From a virus, in the IMG/VR virus record IMGVR_UViG_3300017917_004426, positions 1-64,000 of that record: 64,000 bases of DNA; one strand, written 5' to 3'. The position numbers and the translations under genes were made by a program. A model generated the notes under the pieces. That model did no database searches. It worked only from the letters and a program-made list of their open reading frames with translations, and was not told where the DNA came from. Shown here piece after piece: positions 34,403 through 42,382 of this stretch (the stretch's first letter is position 1; every line of letters begins with the position of its first letter).

Positions 34403-35539
34403 ATGTCTAGCTTCGGCCAGGACTTTCTTAAAGGTTTTACTGCGACAAATAGCTTGCGTGATTACACTCACGCAAGCAAAACTTTTCGCACCAACGCCTA
34501 CGAACTCAAACCTAGATTTAAATTTTTATTTCACGTGCAGTTCACACTCAACGTGGAAGAAATTCAAGCACTGAAAAATTCCAAGATATTTGGCCCAACA
34601 CAAATTTCAACATTGAGCTTGGCAGTAAAAACTGTTGACTTGCCCAAATATAACATTGATGTTGCTACACTTAATCAGTACAATCGCAAGCGTCTTGTTC
34701 AAACCAAGATCAACTATGAACCAGTGAACGTCACATTTCATGATGATGGCGGCGACAACATTCGCGAGATGTGGTATCAATACTATTCTTACTATTACAA
34801 AGATCCAGCACAACAATACATCAGCAATGCGCCAACGTCTTATGGTACAGTTGGTAATGTAACAAACAAACAAAATGGATTTAGTTATAACAATAGAGAC
34901 ATTTATTCACAAAACCGCATTGGTAGTGTGAATGATTGGGGCTTCATCGGTGAAAACTTCATGGATGGTACCAGCACCGCAAGTGGTAAGCCTCCATTCT
35001 TCAAAGACATACAAATCATTGGTTTTGATCAGCACAAGTATGCACGATACATCTTGATCAATCCACTAATTACCAATTGGAATCATGACACTTACGATTA
35101 CTCGCAAGGCAATGGCACCATGCAGCACACCATGACCATACGTTATGAAACTGTGAAATATTTTAACGGTGGTCTTGGCAAACCTGATGTCAATGTCAAT
35201 TGGCCAGATTATGCGCACTATGACAACATTCCCAGTCCGTTGGCTCGTGCAGGATCTACTGCTAGTATATTTGGGCAAGGTGGTTTATTATCTACGGGAG
35301 AAGGCATATTGGCAGATTTGGAGTCTGGATCAGTGGCAGGCTTGATTGGTGCCGCACAAAAAGCCGGTGCTGCCTACAATACATTCAAAGGCAAAAATTT
35401 GCGTTCTATAGTAGAAAGCGAAGCAGTGTCTTTAGGTAAACAGACCATTGGTCAATATGGTCCTAATGCAACTAGAGCAGTTATAAACAAAGCCGATGGC
35501 TGGTTTTTTCCAACTGCACAAACTAATAGAAATCCTTGA
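34403..35539 (+). CDS. Tube-like structural protein, candidate gp48/gp54-type tube initiator
   Basis: 378 residues with tube-like landmarks: LKPRFKFLFHVQFTLN, STLSLAVKTVDLPKYNID, QTKINYEPVNVTFHDDGG followed by MWYQYYSYYYKDP, then a late QHTMTIRYETVKYF strand. These resemble an enlarged gp19 fold, as in T4 gp48 and gp54 that start the tube at the baseplate. The C-terminus (VAGLIGAAQKAGAAYNTFKG) is Ala/Gly-rich and helical. Structural role confident, precise T4 equivalent inferred. Stop overlaps a possible TTG start of the next frame. Confidence 0.65.
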   Translation: MSSFGQDFLKGFTATNSLRDYTHASKTFRTNAYELKPRFKFLFHVQFTLNVEEIQALKNSKIFGPTQISTLSLAVKTVDLPKYNIDVATLNQYNRKRLVQTKINYEPVNVTFHDDGGDNIREMWYQYYSYYYKDPAQQYISNAPTSYGTVGNVTNKQNGFSYNNRDIYSQNRIGSVNDWGFIGENFMDGTSTASGKPPFFKDIQIIGFDQHKYARYILINPLITNWNHDTYDYSQGNGTMQHTMTIRYETVKYFNGGLGKPDVNVNWPDYAHYDNIPSPLARAGSTASIFGQGGLLSTGEGILADLESGSVAGLIGAAQKAGAAYNTFKGKNLRSIVESEAVSLGKQTIGQYGPNATRAVINKADGWFFPTAQTNRNP

Positions 35540-35547
35540 GCAATAGT

Positions 35548-35913
35548 ATGAGCACAGGTTCAGTAAATTACACTAACACCAATCTTGATCAAACTGTAAG
35601 AATCTTTGACAAGTTTTACAAGTATGAGGCCAATGTTCCAGCGGCTGAATATGATATTGTGTTGAGTTTCTTTAAACAACAAATGGGCGATGCTAGAGTA
35701 GCAGGTAACTTTACAGTGAGTTTGTTTCAGGTAGCAGAACAAACTGGTATTCCTGCACTCACACTGTTGGATAGTTTTCAAGGCAGTGACTTGATGACCA
35801 TAAACATCAACATGGCCTACTATTTGAACAACATACGCAGCAGAGCCACGCTACTGGGTGTGAATGCACAACCAGTGCCCAACTATTATGCTGCCAGAAC
35901 AGTGTTACAATGA
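35548..35913 (+). CDS. Small conserved phage structural-region protein
   Basis: 121 residues from ATG 35548; an upstream in-frame TTG at 35536 overlaps the previous stop and is possible. The sequence TVRIFDKFYKYEANVPAAEY, ARVAGNFTVSLFQVAEQTGI, AYYLNNIRSRATLLGV is helical and resembles a short protein found beside tail-tube or baseplate genes in T4-like marine phages, as far as I recall. Function unknown; probably a virion assembly factor. Coupled to the next gene by ATGA. Confidence 0.6.
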   Translation: MSTGSVNYTNTNLDQTVRIFDKFYKYEANVPAAEYDIVLSFFKQQMGDARVAGNFTVSLFQVAEQTGIPALTLLDSFQGSDLMTININMAYYLNNIRSRATLLGVNAQPVPNYYAARTVLQ

Positions 35914-36341
35914 GCAAGTGGGCACAAGGCGTATATCAAGTAATTAACCCTAAGAAATATGTGGGCCAAGGCATGCCCAGGTATCGATCAGGGTGGGAAC
36001 ATTCATTCATGCGTTTTCTCGACGAAAATAATAATATCATGCAATGGGCCTCAGAAAGTGTTCGCATACCTTACCTTCATCCACTAACTGGCAAAATGAC
36101 TACCTATGTGCCAGACTTTTTGATCACCTACAAAACTCGCGATAACACTATGCGAGCAGAGTTAATCGAAATCAAACCCAAAGGCCAAAGCGCCATAACA
36201 GAAGGTCAAAAACCCAGAGACCGTGCTGTTGTTGCTGTGAATTATGCCAAATGGGACGCTGCCACAAAATGGTGTAGAAATCAAGGCTTGACTTTTAGAG
36301 TCATAACTGAAGACGATATGTTTAAGAACGGTAAAGCATAG
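35910..36341 (+). CDS. gp4: Head completion protein gp4-like (nuclease-fold)
   Basis: 143 residues. NPKKYVGQGMPRYRSGWEHS, FLDENNNIMQWASESVRIPY, HPLTGKMTTYVPDFLITYKT, RAELIEIKPKGQS follow the order of T4 gp4 (gp50). There W-E, an N-x-x-I-x-x-W/Y strand, Y-x-x-P-x-x-G, P-D-F-L-I and E-I-K-P build a TnsA-like restriction-endonuclease core. gp4 helps finish packaged heads and may trim DNA ends. D-E-K residues of the PD-ExK pattern are visible (PDF, then EIK). Ends in UAG five bases before the TAAATA box of the small terminase. Confidence 0.82.
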   Translation: MSKWAQGVYQVINPKKYVGQGMPRYRSGWEHSFMRFLDENNNIMQWASESVRIPYLHPLTGKMTTYVPDFLITYKTRDNTMRAELIEIKPKGQSAITEGQKPRDRAVVAVNYAKWDAATKWCRNQGLTFRVITEDDMFKNGKA

Positions 36342-36345
36342 CCAC

Positions 36346-36351
36346 TAAATA
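36346..36351 (+). promoter_or_regulatory. Late-promoter-like TAAATA box
   Basis: TAAATA, four bases, ATG 36356; predicted +1 within a base of the start codon. No Shine-Dalgarno. Confidence 0.55.
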
Positions 36352-36355
36352 TGGC

Positions 36356-36847
36356 ATGACCCGTAAACTTGAAGAACTTTTTGATTTACCGCCCTCCACT
36401 GAAGAAGTGGACGCTGCTGTTCCTTCAATAGCAGAAAATCGCACCATAATCCAAAACTTAGATGCTGCTATCGACAAGATAGATGCTGCCTTGCCGGCTG
36501 TGCGAGGCTTGGAATCAACAGATCAAGAAATGGACGAACTGGCAGGCCTAGCCACCGGCAGTTACAAGGACCTTATGGATCTTGGCATGCAAGTGGACTC
36601 AAGATTCGCCAGCGAAATTTTCTCAGTAGCATCTAACATGCTGGGGCATGCTATCACAGCCAAAACAGCCAAGTTAGACAAAAAATTAAAGATGATTGAC
36701 TTGCAGATGAAAAAAATGCGACTGGATCAACAGCAAGCAGAAAAAGATCCAGAAGGCGCAGCACAAACAGGGCAAGGCCATGTGCTCAGCCGCAATGAAT
36801 TGCTGGAAAGAATCCTCGGTAAGAATCAAAACAGTCAAAGAGAATAA
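36356..36847 (+). CDS. gp16: Small terminase subunit gp16-like
   Basis: 163 residues, matching T4 gp16 in length (164). Disordered N-terminus, then central helices (YKDLMDLGMQVDSRFASEIF followed by SVASNMLGHAITAKTAKLDK) and a charged coiled region MIDLQMKKMRLDQQQAEKD. The end SRNELLERILG matches the MDEI/ELLE C-terminal motif. It regulates DNA recognition and packaging by the large subunit encoded 12 kb downstream. The separation of the two subunits is a departure from T4. The TAA stop is part of the next TAAATA box. Predicted leaderless start. Confidence 0.75.
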   Translation: MTRKLEELFDLPPSTEEVDAAVPSIAENRTIIQNLDAAIDKIDAALPAVRGLESTDQEMDELAGLATGSYKDLMDLGMQVDSRFASEIFSVASNMLGHAITAKTAKLDKKLKMIDLQMKKMRLDQQQAEKDPEGAAQTGQGHVLSRNELLERILGKNQNSQRE

Positions 36848-36850
36848 ATA
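36845..36850 (+). promoter_or_regulatory. Late-promoter-like TAAATA box containing a stop codon
   Basis: The gp16 stop TAA starts TAAATATA. Predicted +1 is 36856, leaving a 12-base leader with AGGA before ATG 36868. Confidence 0.6.
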
Positions 36851-36867
36851 TATCACAGGAACCTGAC

Positions 36868-37476
36868 ATGAAACCATTTGCCAAATATCTAGCAGAAAGC
36901 GAACGCACATACGATTATCGTATTAAAATGTGTGGTCGAATTCCAGACGATCTTGTGCGTCAACTCAAATCCAAACTGGACCAATTTGATCCAGCCAAAT
37001 TGGGCGACGTCAAGACCACTCCCATACAAAAAATCCTCACAGACTTTCCCAACAATCAGAACGACGCTGTGACAATGTTTGATGTGAGTTTCAAATATCC
37101 AGCAATTGAACCACAGATTAAACAGTTGTTTCAAATGCTAGGTGGTGATCCCAATCTTATTGTAATGCAAACACAGCAACATGTGGATGGACTAGTAGAT
37201 GAGATAGATCGCATTGAAACTGAAAACAAAGACCTGTTGGCTGATACAGATTATCCTGCAGACAACGTTGAACAAAAGGTATTGAAGAAAGATTACTCTG
37301 CTGATCCATATGATCATGCTGTGTTGAAAAATGCCTATCGCAGTGATTTCACAGTGGCTGGTGGTAAGACACCTCCTGCTAAGACCACTAACCAACTTCC
37401 CCAGGGCAACAAGAGCCCTATGACCAATATCAAGCGTCAACCCAAGCCTGCTACCGGCGCACAACCTCGAGGATAA
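36868..37476 (+). CDS. Putative internal head protein with capsid-targeting-like N-terminus
   Basis: 202 residues. The first 11 residues MKPFAKYLAES parallel the T4 internal-protein capsid-targeting sequence (MKTYQEFIAEA), including an L-A-E site of the kind cut by the gp21 prohead protease ((L/I)-x-E). Next come TYDYRIKMCGRIPDD, FDVSFKYPAIEP and an acidic mid-part, then a basic proline-rich tail (NIKRQPKPATGAQPRG). A prohead-core or ejected internal protein is the working inference. It sits between the small terminase and a very large charged protein. Confidence 0.55.
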   Translation: MKPFAKYLAESERTYDYRIKMCGRIPDDLVRQLKSKLDQFDPAKLGDVKTTPIQKILTDFPNNQNDAVTMFDVSFKYPAIEPQIKQLFQMLGGDPNLIVMQTQQHVDGLVDEIDRIETENKDLLADTDYPADNVEQKVLKKDYSADPYDHAVLKNAYRSDFTVAGGKTPPAKTTNQLPQGNKSPMTNIKRQPKPATGAQPRG

Positions 37477-37481
37477 TTGAA

Positions 37482-39866
37482 ATGACATTTTTTTACGACT
37501 TAAACAAAAAACTGGATTCCATTCGTGAGAAACCAGAGACCACTCACAAGCAATTGAACGAGCGTGACGAAGGCAAGCCAGGCAAGAACTTTGCTAAGAT
37601 TGCCAAAGACGCTGGTGAGCGTTATGGTAGCAAGGCTGCTGGCGAGCGTGTGGCTGGTGCTGTGCGTAACAAATTAAAAGCACAAGGCAAGTTGGAAGAA
37701 GAAGGCATGAGCCGTGCAGCCAAAGGCTATGAAAAATACGGCAAAGAAGGCATGGAGGCCTTGGCCAAGGCCGGACGTGAAGGCAAAGCATTAGATCCAA
37801 TTCGCAAGAAGTACAACAAGTATGATGAAAGCATGGGTGACATGGCCAAGAAAGTTGGCAGCATGGCCAAGAAAGTTGGCGGTGCTGTGTTGAACAAATT
37901 GGGTCATGGCGACGACGAAGCCATGCGCAAAGATCTGCAACGCAAGATGGGCTTGCCACAAACTGGCAAGAAGCCAGGCACCACAGAAGATTATGGTCCG
38001 ATGGAAAGCGAAGGTGGCAAGCCAATGACTGCCAAACAAAAGTCATTTGCCAAGTTAGCACCGCCCACAGACAAGATCACTTTTGCCGACAAGATTGCCG
38101 GTGCCAAAAAAGAAGTTGACGAGATGCTGGGCGATGTAGCTGCTGAAGCCATCAAGGGTGCTTTGAGCCCCAAGCAAAAGAAACTGGATAAGAATCATAA
38201 CGGCAAATTAGATGCTCAAGACTTTGCTATGTTGCGTGCCGGCAAAGGCAAGCAAGAAACTGACGAAGGTTGGGATGACATGATCAAAGACGTAGAGCGC
38301 CGTCGCAGCCAACCCAAAGTTGGTGATGTAACTCGTGGTCACAAGCATGATATTGAAACCACTGCCACAGGCCGTAGAGTAACTCGCAGAGTGGATGACC
38401 AAGGTCATTCAGTGGGTGCTGATGATGCTGATGATGCTCAACCAGTCAAACGCGGTCGTGGTCGTCCTGCTGGTACAGGCAGCAAGATGGGGGCCAAAGG
38501 ACCATCAGGCCGTTCAAAGTTAATGACCAAAGAAGGAGACATCGATCCAGCAGATCAAGGTGAGTACGATCGCGAAGGCGAAATGGCCAAAGATCAAATT
38601 GGCACTATTGTGCGTCATGCTCAAGCCTTGGAAAAGATCTTGGGCGACAATGACAACCTTCCAGAATGGGTACAATCCAAGTTGGCCAAGATCGAAGGTA
38701 TGATGACTGCTGTGGACGACTACATGCAAAATCAGTCCGGCGATGAAGAAATGGCCGTGGGCGAAGAAAAAACTACCAAGCGTGACAACCGTGCCGAAAA
38801 GGCTGGTAAGAAGGTAACCAAAGACATTGAGTACGACGAAAAGAAGAAAGATCATATTCACGGCAAAAAGCGTGGTGCCGAAGATGCCAAGGCCGAGAAG
38901 GCTGGCAAGAAAGTTGCCAAGGATATCGAGTACGACGAGAAGAAAGATAAAAAGAAAGACAAGCCTGAAAAAGTCAAAGAACAAGGCGGAGCAGAAACTC
39001 CAACAGCGTCAAGTGGCTTCTCTTTTGGCAAAGGCATTTACGACTCAATGAATCGTGAACTGGAAAAGATGATTGCTGAATCAATGAGCGTGAACATGAG
39101 CGACTCGACAGAAGGAGGCAAGAGTTTGACCATCACTGCCACAGACGAAGATGCACTGAAGTTGGCCGGCTTGTTGAAAAATGCAGGCTTGGGCGGTGGC
39201 GATCAAATGGCACATGATCACGAAGGCATGAGTCACAGTCACGAAGGTGGTGATCAAGCACATGATCATAGCGAAGAGTCATGCCCAACTTGCGGTATGA
39301 GTGACTGCGGTTGCGGCGATATGCAAGAAGCATTGGATGAAAACAATCCAGATTGGCCCACAGACACAGAAACCAGTGATGATGCTCTGCAATATTCAGG
39401 TGGCTTGAATGGCCCTAAGTCAACTGGACAAACTACTATACCTGTTATTGCCAGCCAAGAAAATCGTCAACGCACATTTGAAGAAGATGAAGAACTTCGC
39501 AGAATGATGGAAATGGCCGGTGTTCAACAAGACAATCTCAAGCCATGGGAACGCACCATGAAAGAAGATGCCGAAGAAGAACTTGATGAAGCCAAAACAG
39601 AAGAACTTGATGAAGCCAAGAAGTGCCCAACATGCGATTGTGATCCGTGCGAGTGCGACGAGTCTGTGACAGAAAGTTTTGAACAGATGTTGAGTCGCAT
39701 GCGTGACATTGCTGGCATCAAAGAAGCCAAGAAGCCAGACTTCTTAGACATGGACAAAGACGGCGACAAAAAAGAGCCAATGGCCAAGGCCATCAAAGAC
39801 AAAGAGAAAAAAGTTGAAGAAAGTATCTTTGCCTTGACCAACCAATGGCGAGCCTACAAGGGGTAA
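37482..39866 (+). CDS. Large charged protein with AT-hook and EF-hand-like motifs, possible head-core protein
   Basis: 794 residues, strongly Lys/Glu/Asp/Ala-rich, largely disordered or coiled. Visible elements: an EF-hand/dockerin-like loop LDKNHNGKLDAQDF (about residues 230-243); an AT-hook core KRGRGRPAGTG (about 325-335); two copies of an (A)EKAGKKV(T/A)KDIEYDEKK repeat; a His-rich patch (MAHDHEGMSHSHEGG) and cysteine pairs (CPTCGMSDCGC; CPTCDCDPCEC). Near the end is FLDMDKDGDKKEPMAKAI, a second D-rich loop. Nucleic-acid and metal binding are suggested. The composition and its neighbours point to a prohead core or packaged protein; no enzymatic domain seen. Confidence 0.6.
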   Translation: MTFFYDLNKKLDSIREKPETTHKQLNERDEGKPGKNFAKIAKDAGERYGSKAAGERVAGAVRNKLKAQGKLEEEGMSRAAKGYEKYGKEGMEALAKAGREGKALDPIRKKYNKYDESMGDMAKKVGSMAKKVGGAVLNKLGHGDDEAMRKDLQRKMGLPQTGKKPGTTEDYGPMESEGGKPMTAKQKSFAKLAPPTDKITFADKIAGAKKEVDEMLGDVAAEAIKGALSPKQKKLDKNHNGKLDAQDFAMLRAGKGKQETDEGWDDMIKDVERRRSQPKVGDVTRGHKHDIETTATGRRVTRRVDDQGHSVGADDADDAQPVKRGRGRPAGTGSKMGAKGPSGRSKLMTKEGDIDPADQGEYDREGEMAKDQIGTIVRHAQALEKILGDNDNLPEWVQSKLAKIEGMMTAVDDYMQNQSGDEEMAVGEEKTTKRDNRAEKAGKKVTKDIEYDEKKKDHIHGKKRGAEDAKAEKAGKKVAKDIEYDEKKDKKKDKPEKVKEQGGAETPTASSGFSFGKGIYDSMNRELEKMIAESMSVNMSDSTEGGKSLTITATDEDALKLAGLLKNAGLGGGDQMAHDHEGMSHSHEGGDQAHDHSEESCPTCGMSDCGCGDMQEALDENNPDWPTDTETSDDALQYSGGLNGPKSTGQTTIPVIASQENRQRTFEEDEELRRMMEMAGVQQDNLKPWERTMKEDAEEELDEAKTEELDEAKKCPTCDCDPCECDESVTESFEQMLSRMRDIAGIKEAKKPDFLDMDKDGDKKEPMAKAIKDKEKKVEESIFALTNQWRAYKG

Positions 39867-39870
39867 CAGC

Positions 39871-40041
39871 ATGATGGCACCATATCAAAATCTTGTGAAT
39901 GATGTAGCACAAATTCGCAACAATGGATATGTGCCGCCACCTGCGCCTCTACGCCAGGAAAGTCATGTGCCACCTGTGTTACAACAAACCACACAGTTAT
40001 ACAAGCCTTACACACCTGCAACCGAGAAAGACAACAAATAA
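39871..40041 (+). CDS. Small proline-rich protein
   Basis: 56 residues (MMAPYQNLVNDVAQIRNNGY, then a PPPAPLRQE stretch and QLYKPYTPATEKDNK). It starts four bases after the preceding stop and its TAA overlaps the next ATG (TAATG), so it is locked into the operon. No family recognised; short enough to be missed by length filters. Confidence 0.6.
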   Translation: MMAPYQNLVNDVAQIRNNGYVPPPAPLRQESHVPPVLQQTTQLYKPYTPATEKDNK

Positions 40042-40328
40042 TGGCCAATGTTTATACCACACTCAGCAACACTACAGTGTACACTGACAAATTACAGGTT
40101 GTCACAGGTAATACAGCAGTCACTTATCAAGTTTATGCAACTGCCTTGGGCAGTGCAAGCCCAGTAGGCAATTTGTATTCTGCACCTATCAATATTCCTG
40201 CCAATGCAGTTTATGAAACATATTCTGGTGTTGGTAACAAAGTTACTGTCTCTGGAAGCAATTGGACGGCATTAGAACTTGGAACAGCCAGTTCAGCACA
40301 GGCTGGTGTAATTGGTTACGGAAGCTGA
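40041..40328 (+). CDS. Small beta-rich virion-type protein
   Basis: 95 residues (ANVYTTLSNTTVYTDKLQVV, YQVYATALGSASPVGNLYSA, SGVGNKVTVSGSNWTALELG). Alternating Ser/Thr and hydrophobic residues suggest a beta sandwich, as in small head-decoration or fibre-attachment proteins. Unrecognised. Coupled upstream by TAATG and followed by the first of three CTS-like paralogues. Confidence 0.6.
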   Translation: MANVYTTLSNTTVYTDKLQVVTGNTAVTYQVYATALGSASPVGNLYSAPINIPANAVYETYSGVGNKVTVSGSNWTALELGTASSAQAGVIGYGS

Positions 40329-40333
40329 CCGCA

Positions 40334-40720
40334 GTGAGAGCCCGTGAATTTATAGCCGAAGGCAATGGTGTCCGCGGAGGCCAAAGAGCCACTGTGAACC
40401 ATGAGTTTGAACGAGCTCACCCTGGTATGGTTGGTCCCACCAATCACGGCGACTTGTACATTGGTCGATACTATGATTTCTATAGAGTCAGCAGTTTGGC
40501 AGGTATGAGCCTTGAGCAACTGGAAAATGCTGACGACATTTCGTTCTTCGGCAACTTGCCTATCTTTAGTGCCTATACTGAACATGATCGCAAAAAACTC
40601 AAAGCCATCATGAAAAAACTCAAGATGAAACCATCGGACTACATTGGTCATGGCAGTCACGAGCCTGACGGTGTAAATAATGCCAGCCCGGTTAAGTCCT
40701 TCATAGGCTATGCGAGATAA
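40334..40720 (+). CDS. CTS-like paralogue 1, putative internal head protein
   Basis: 128 residues using GTG 40334, chosen because it yields VRAREFIAEGNG, aligned with MRAKEFVAEAKYG and MRAREFLREQAAG of the next two paralogues. The opening resembles T4 capsid-targeting sequences with an I-A-E protease site. Centre: GDLYIGRYYDFYRVSSLAGM; C-terminus: SPVKSFIGYAR, nearly identical to the other two. The bulk between the termini differs, so the conserved ends probably carry a shared targeting or assembly role. No enzyme motif. Confidence 0.6.
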   Translation: MRAREFIAEGNGVRGGQRATVNHEFERAHPGMVGPTNHGDLYIGRYYDFYRVSSLAGMSLEQLENADDISFFGNLPIFSAYTEHDRKKLKAIMKKLKMKPSDYIGHGSHEPDGVNNASPVKSFIGYAR

Positions 40721-40722
40721 GC

Positions 40723-41601
40723 ATGTGCATCATTATTGCAAAATACTTTCCAGGTGTTGGCTGGGCAGGTGCCAAGAATCGTGATCGCAACTACACACCT
40801 GAATTGGATTTTGTTGAGTCTGAGAGCCATGGCATTGATCGAATGATGATGCACGATCGCATCACTGGCTATAAAGAAGGTATCAACAGCAATGGTATCA
40901 GTATCTTAAACACCAGTCTTGATGTTTACGATGATGAAAGCGAAGTGGATGCTGGCACAGCCAAGACCAGTCCAGATGGTAGAATCATTGCCCATGCACT
41001 GATGCAGAAAAACGTGCTGAACGCTGTAAAAGTGTTGATCAAAAGCAAACTCGGCGGCTGCACCATTGTGTTTGATAGAGACAATCTCTACTTGATAGAA
41101 GCCAGTGACTGGGATGGCACCAAACCATTTAAGTGGGTGGCTAAGAAAATACCTAAGACTAAAACCATAGTGAGAACCAACCATGGCATTTGGCTGCCAG
41201 ATGCTGGTTATCAGAAAAAAGCCGACAATCACAGTGAAACTGCCAGCAGAGTGAGTAGTGATGCGCGGCTACTACAAGCACAACTGGTGGCAAAACATGC
41301 CAAAACACCCGAAGATTTGGTGGATGGCATGTGTCAAGTTTATATCAATCATCCTCAACTAAATATTATGAGGACCAGTACCGAAGGCAAAAAAATGCGT
41401 ACTACTAGTCAGCAATTGTGTGTTCCCAGTGAGCGCACACTGTATTGCAGACCAGTCAGTAGTCATTTGCAATTTGACTTTTGGCGCTTGAACAGACCCA
41501 AGACCAATGTATGGGTAGAGATATTGAGCAATCGAGCACTGTGGCAAAATGTCAAAGGTGATCCACCGTTTGGGCAAATGAACATGAAAGATGTAGAATG
41601 A
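40723..41601 (+). CDS. Ntn-hydrolase (NRDE/C45-like linear amide hydrolase)
   Basis: 292 residues. MCIIIAKYFPGVGWAGAKNR has Cys at position 2, which becomes the N-terminal nucleophile once Met is removed; KNRDRNY supplies the conserved Asn-Arg-Asp after the first strand pair. Later GINSNGISILNTSL, GGCTIVFDRDNLYLIEASDW and IVRTNHGIWLP fit the NRDE/choloylglycine/C45 Ntn fold. It would cleave or transfer an amide bond (for example an acyl-amino acid); substrate unknown. It sits between two CTS-like paralogues and is coupled to the second by ATGA, so virion packaging or processing of those neighbours is possible. Confidence 0.72.
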   Translation: MCIIIAKYFPGVGWAGAKNRDRNYTPELDFVESESHGIDRMMMHDRITGYKEGINSNGISILNTSLDVYDDESEVDAGTAKTSPDGRIIAHALMQKNVLNAVKVLIKSKLGGCTIVFDRDNLYLIEASDWDGTKPFKWVAKKIPKTKTIVRTNHGIWLPDAGYQKKADNHSETASRVSSDARLLQAQLVAKHAKTPEDLVDGMCQVYINHPQLNIMRTSTEGKKMRTTSQQLCVPSERTLYCRPVSSHLQFDFWRLNRPKTNVWVEILSNRALWQNVKGDPPFGQMNMKDVE

Positions 41602-41996
41602 GAGCAAAAGAATTTGTAGCAGAAGCAAAATATGGCAGTGCTGCCGATGTACCTGCTTCTGCTGCCAAACTGCCAAAGTCGCATCAGTCTGCTCTCAAGG
41701 GTGCTATTAGCATGCCTGATATCAGTCAAACCAAACAAGGCGGCAGTCCTTACACACAATGGCGATTTGGTATTGCAATGGCCGGTGCCCCTGATTTCCC
41801 TACACCACCTGCTGGCGCTTTTGCTGGCGATCCACTGTTGGCAACTTATTCAGATGTAGACTTAGAAAAAGTCAATGCAGCGGCCAAGGCAGTTGGTGCT
41901 GGTGAAGTAAAAAAATTAACAGACAATCGCTCAACTGAAGCAGATTGGGTACAAAAAATCAGTCCTGTAAAATCATTTGCGGGGTATCCACGATGA
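41598..41996 (+). CDS. CTS-like paralogue 2, putative internal head protein
   Basis: 132 residues. N-terminus MRAKEFVAEAKYG (V-A-E site), middle YTQWRFGIAMAGAPD, C-terminus WVQKISPVKSFAGYPR. Same ends as the proteins at 40334 and 41993. Both borders are ATGA overlaps, so it is translated in series with the Ntn-hydrolase and paralogue 3. Confidence 0.62.
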   Translation: MRAKEFVAEAKYGSAADVPASAAKLPKSHQSALKGAISMPDISQTKQGGSPYTQWRFGIAMAGAPDFPTPPAGAFAGDPLLATYSDVDLEKVNAAAKAVGAGEVKKLTDNRSTEADWVQKISPVKSFAGYPR

Positions 41997-42382
41997 GAGC
42001 ACGAGAATTTCTTCGAGAACAAGCAGCCGGATTACCTCCTGAAGAAGCAGATCCCATGCGTTACACTTATGTGATTCCAGGACTCAGTGCTGCTGATCCT
42101 TATCGCAATTACAGATTTGGTGTGGCCATAGCACGAGCCAGAAGTGATCACAGCACAGATGGTCTCAATGATCACATACCGGCTTGGCACTCCGAAACAG
42201 CATTTGGTGAACATGGGGTTGTGGCCGGTATGGTTCCCAGCATTGATAAAATAATTGACGCTGCATTAAAAATGACCAACACACCTGGCGGCAAAAAAAT
42301 GGTATCTAGTCCTACCAGTACAGAACCTACTTTTGTAGATAAAACAAGTCCTGTAAAGGCATTCAAAGGATACCCTAGATAA
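41993..42382 (+). CDS. CTS-like paralogue 3, putative internal head protein
   Basis: 129 residues from ATG 41993. MRAREFLREQAAG (L-R-E site), PYRNYRFGVAIARARSD in the middle and FVDKTSPVKAFKGYPR at the end. The NYRFGVAIA/QWRFGIAMA core shows it is closest to paralogue 2. Likely tandem duplication followed by divergence of the central part. Confidence 0.62.
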   Translation: MRAREFLREQAAGLPPEEADPMRYTYVIPGLSAADPYRNYRFGVAIARARSDHSTDGLNDHIPAWHSETAFGEHGVVAGMVPSIDKIIDAALKMTNTPGGKKMVSSPTSTEPTFVDKTSPVKAFKGYPR

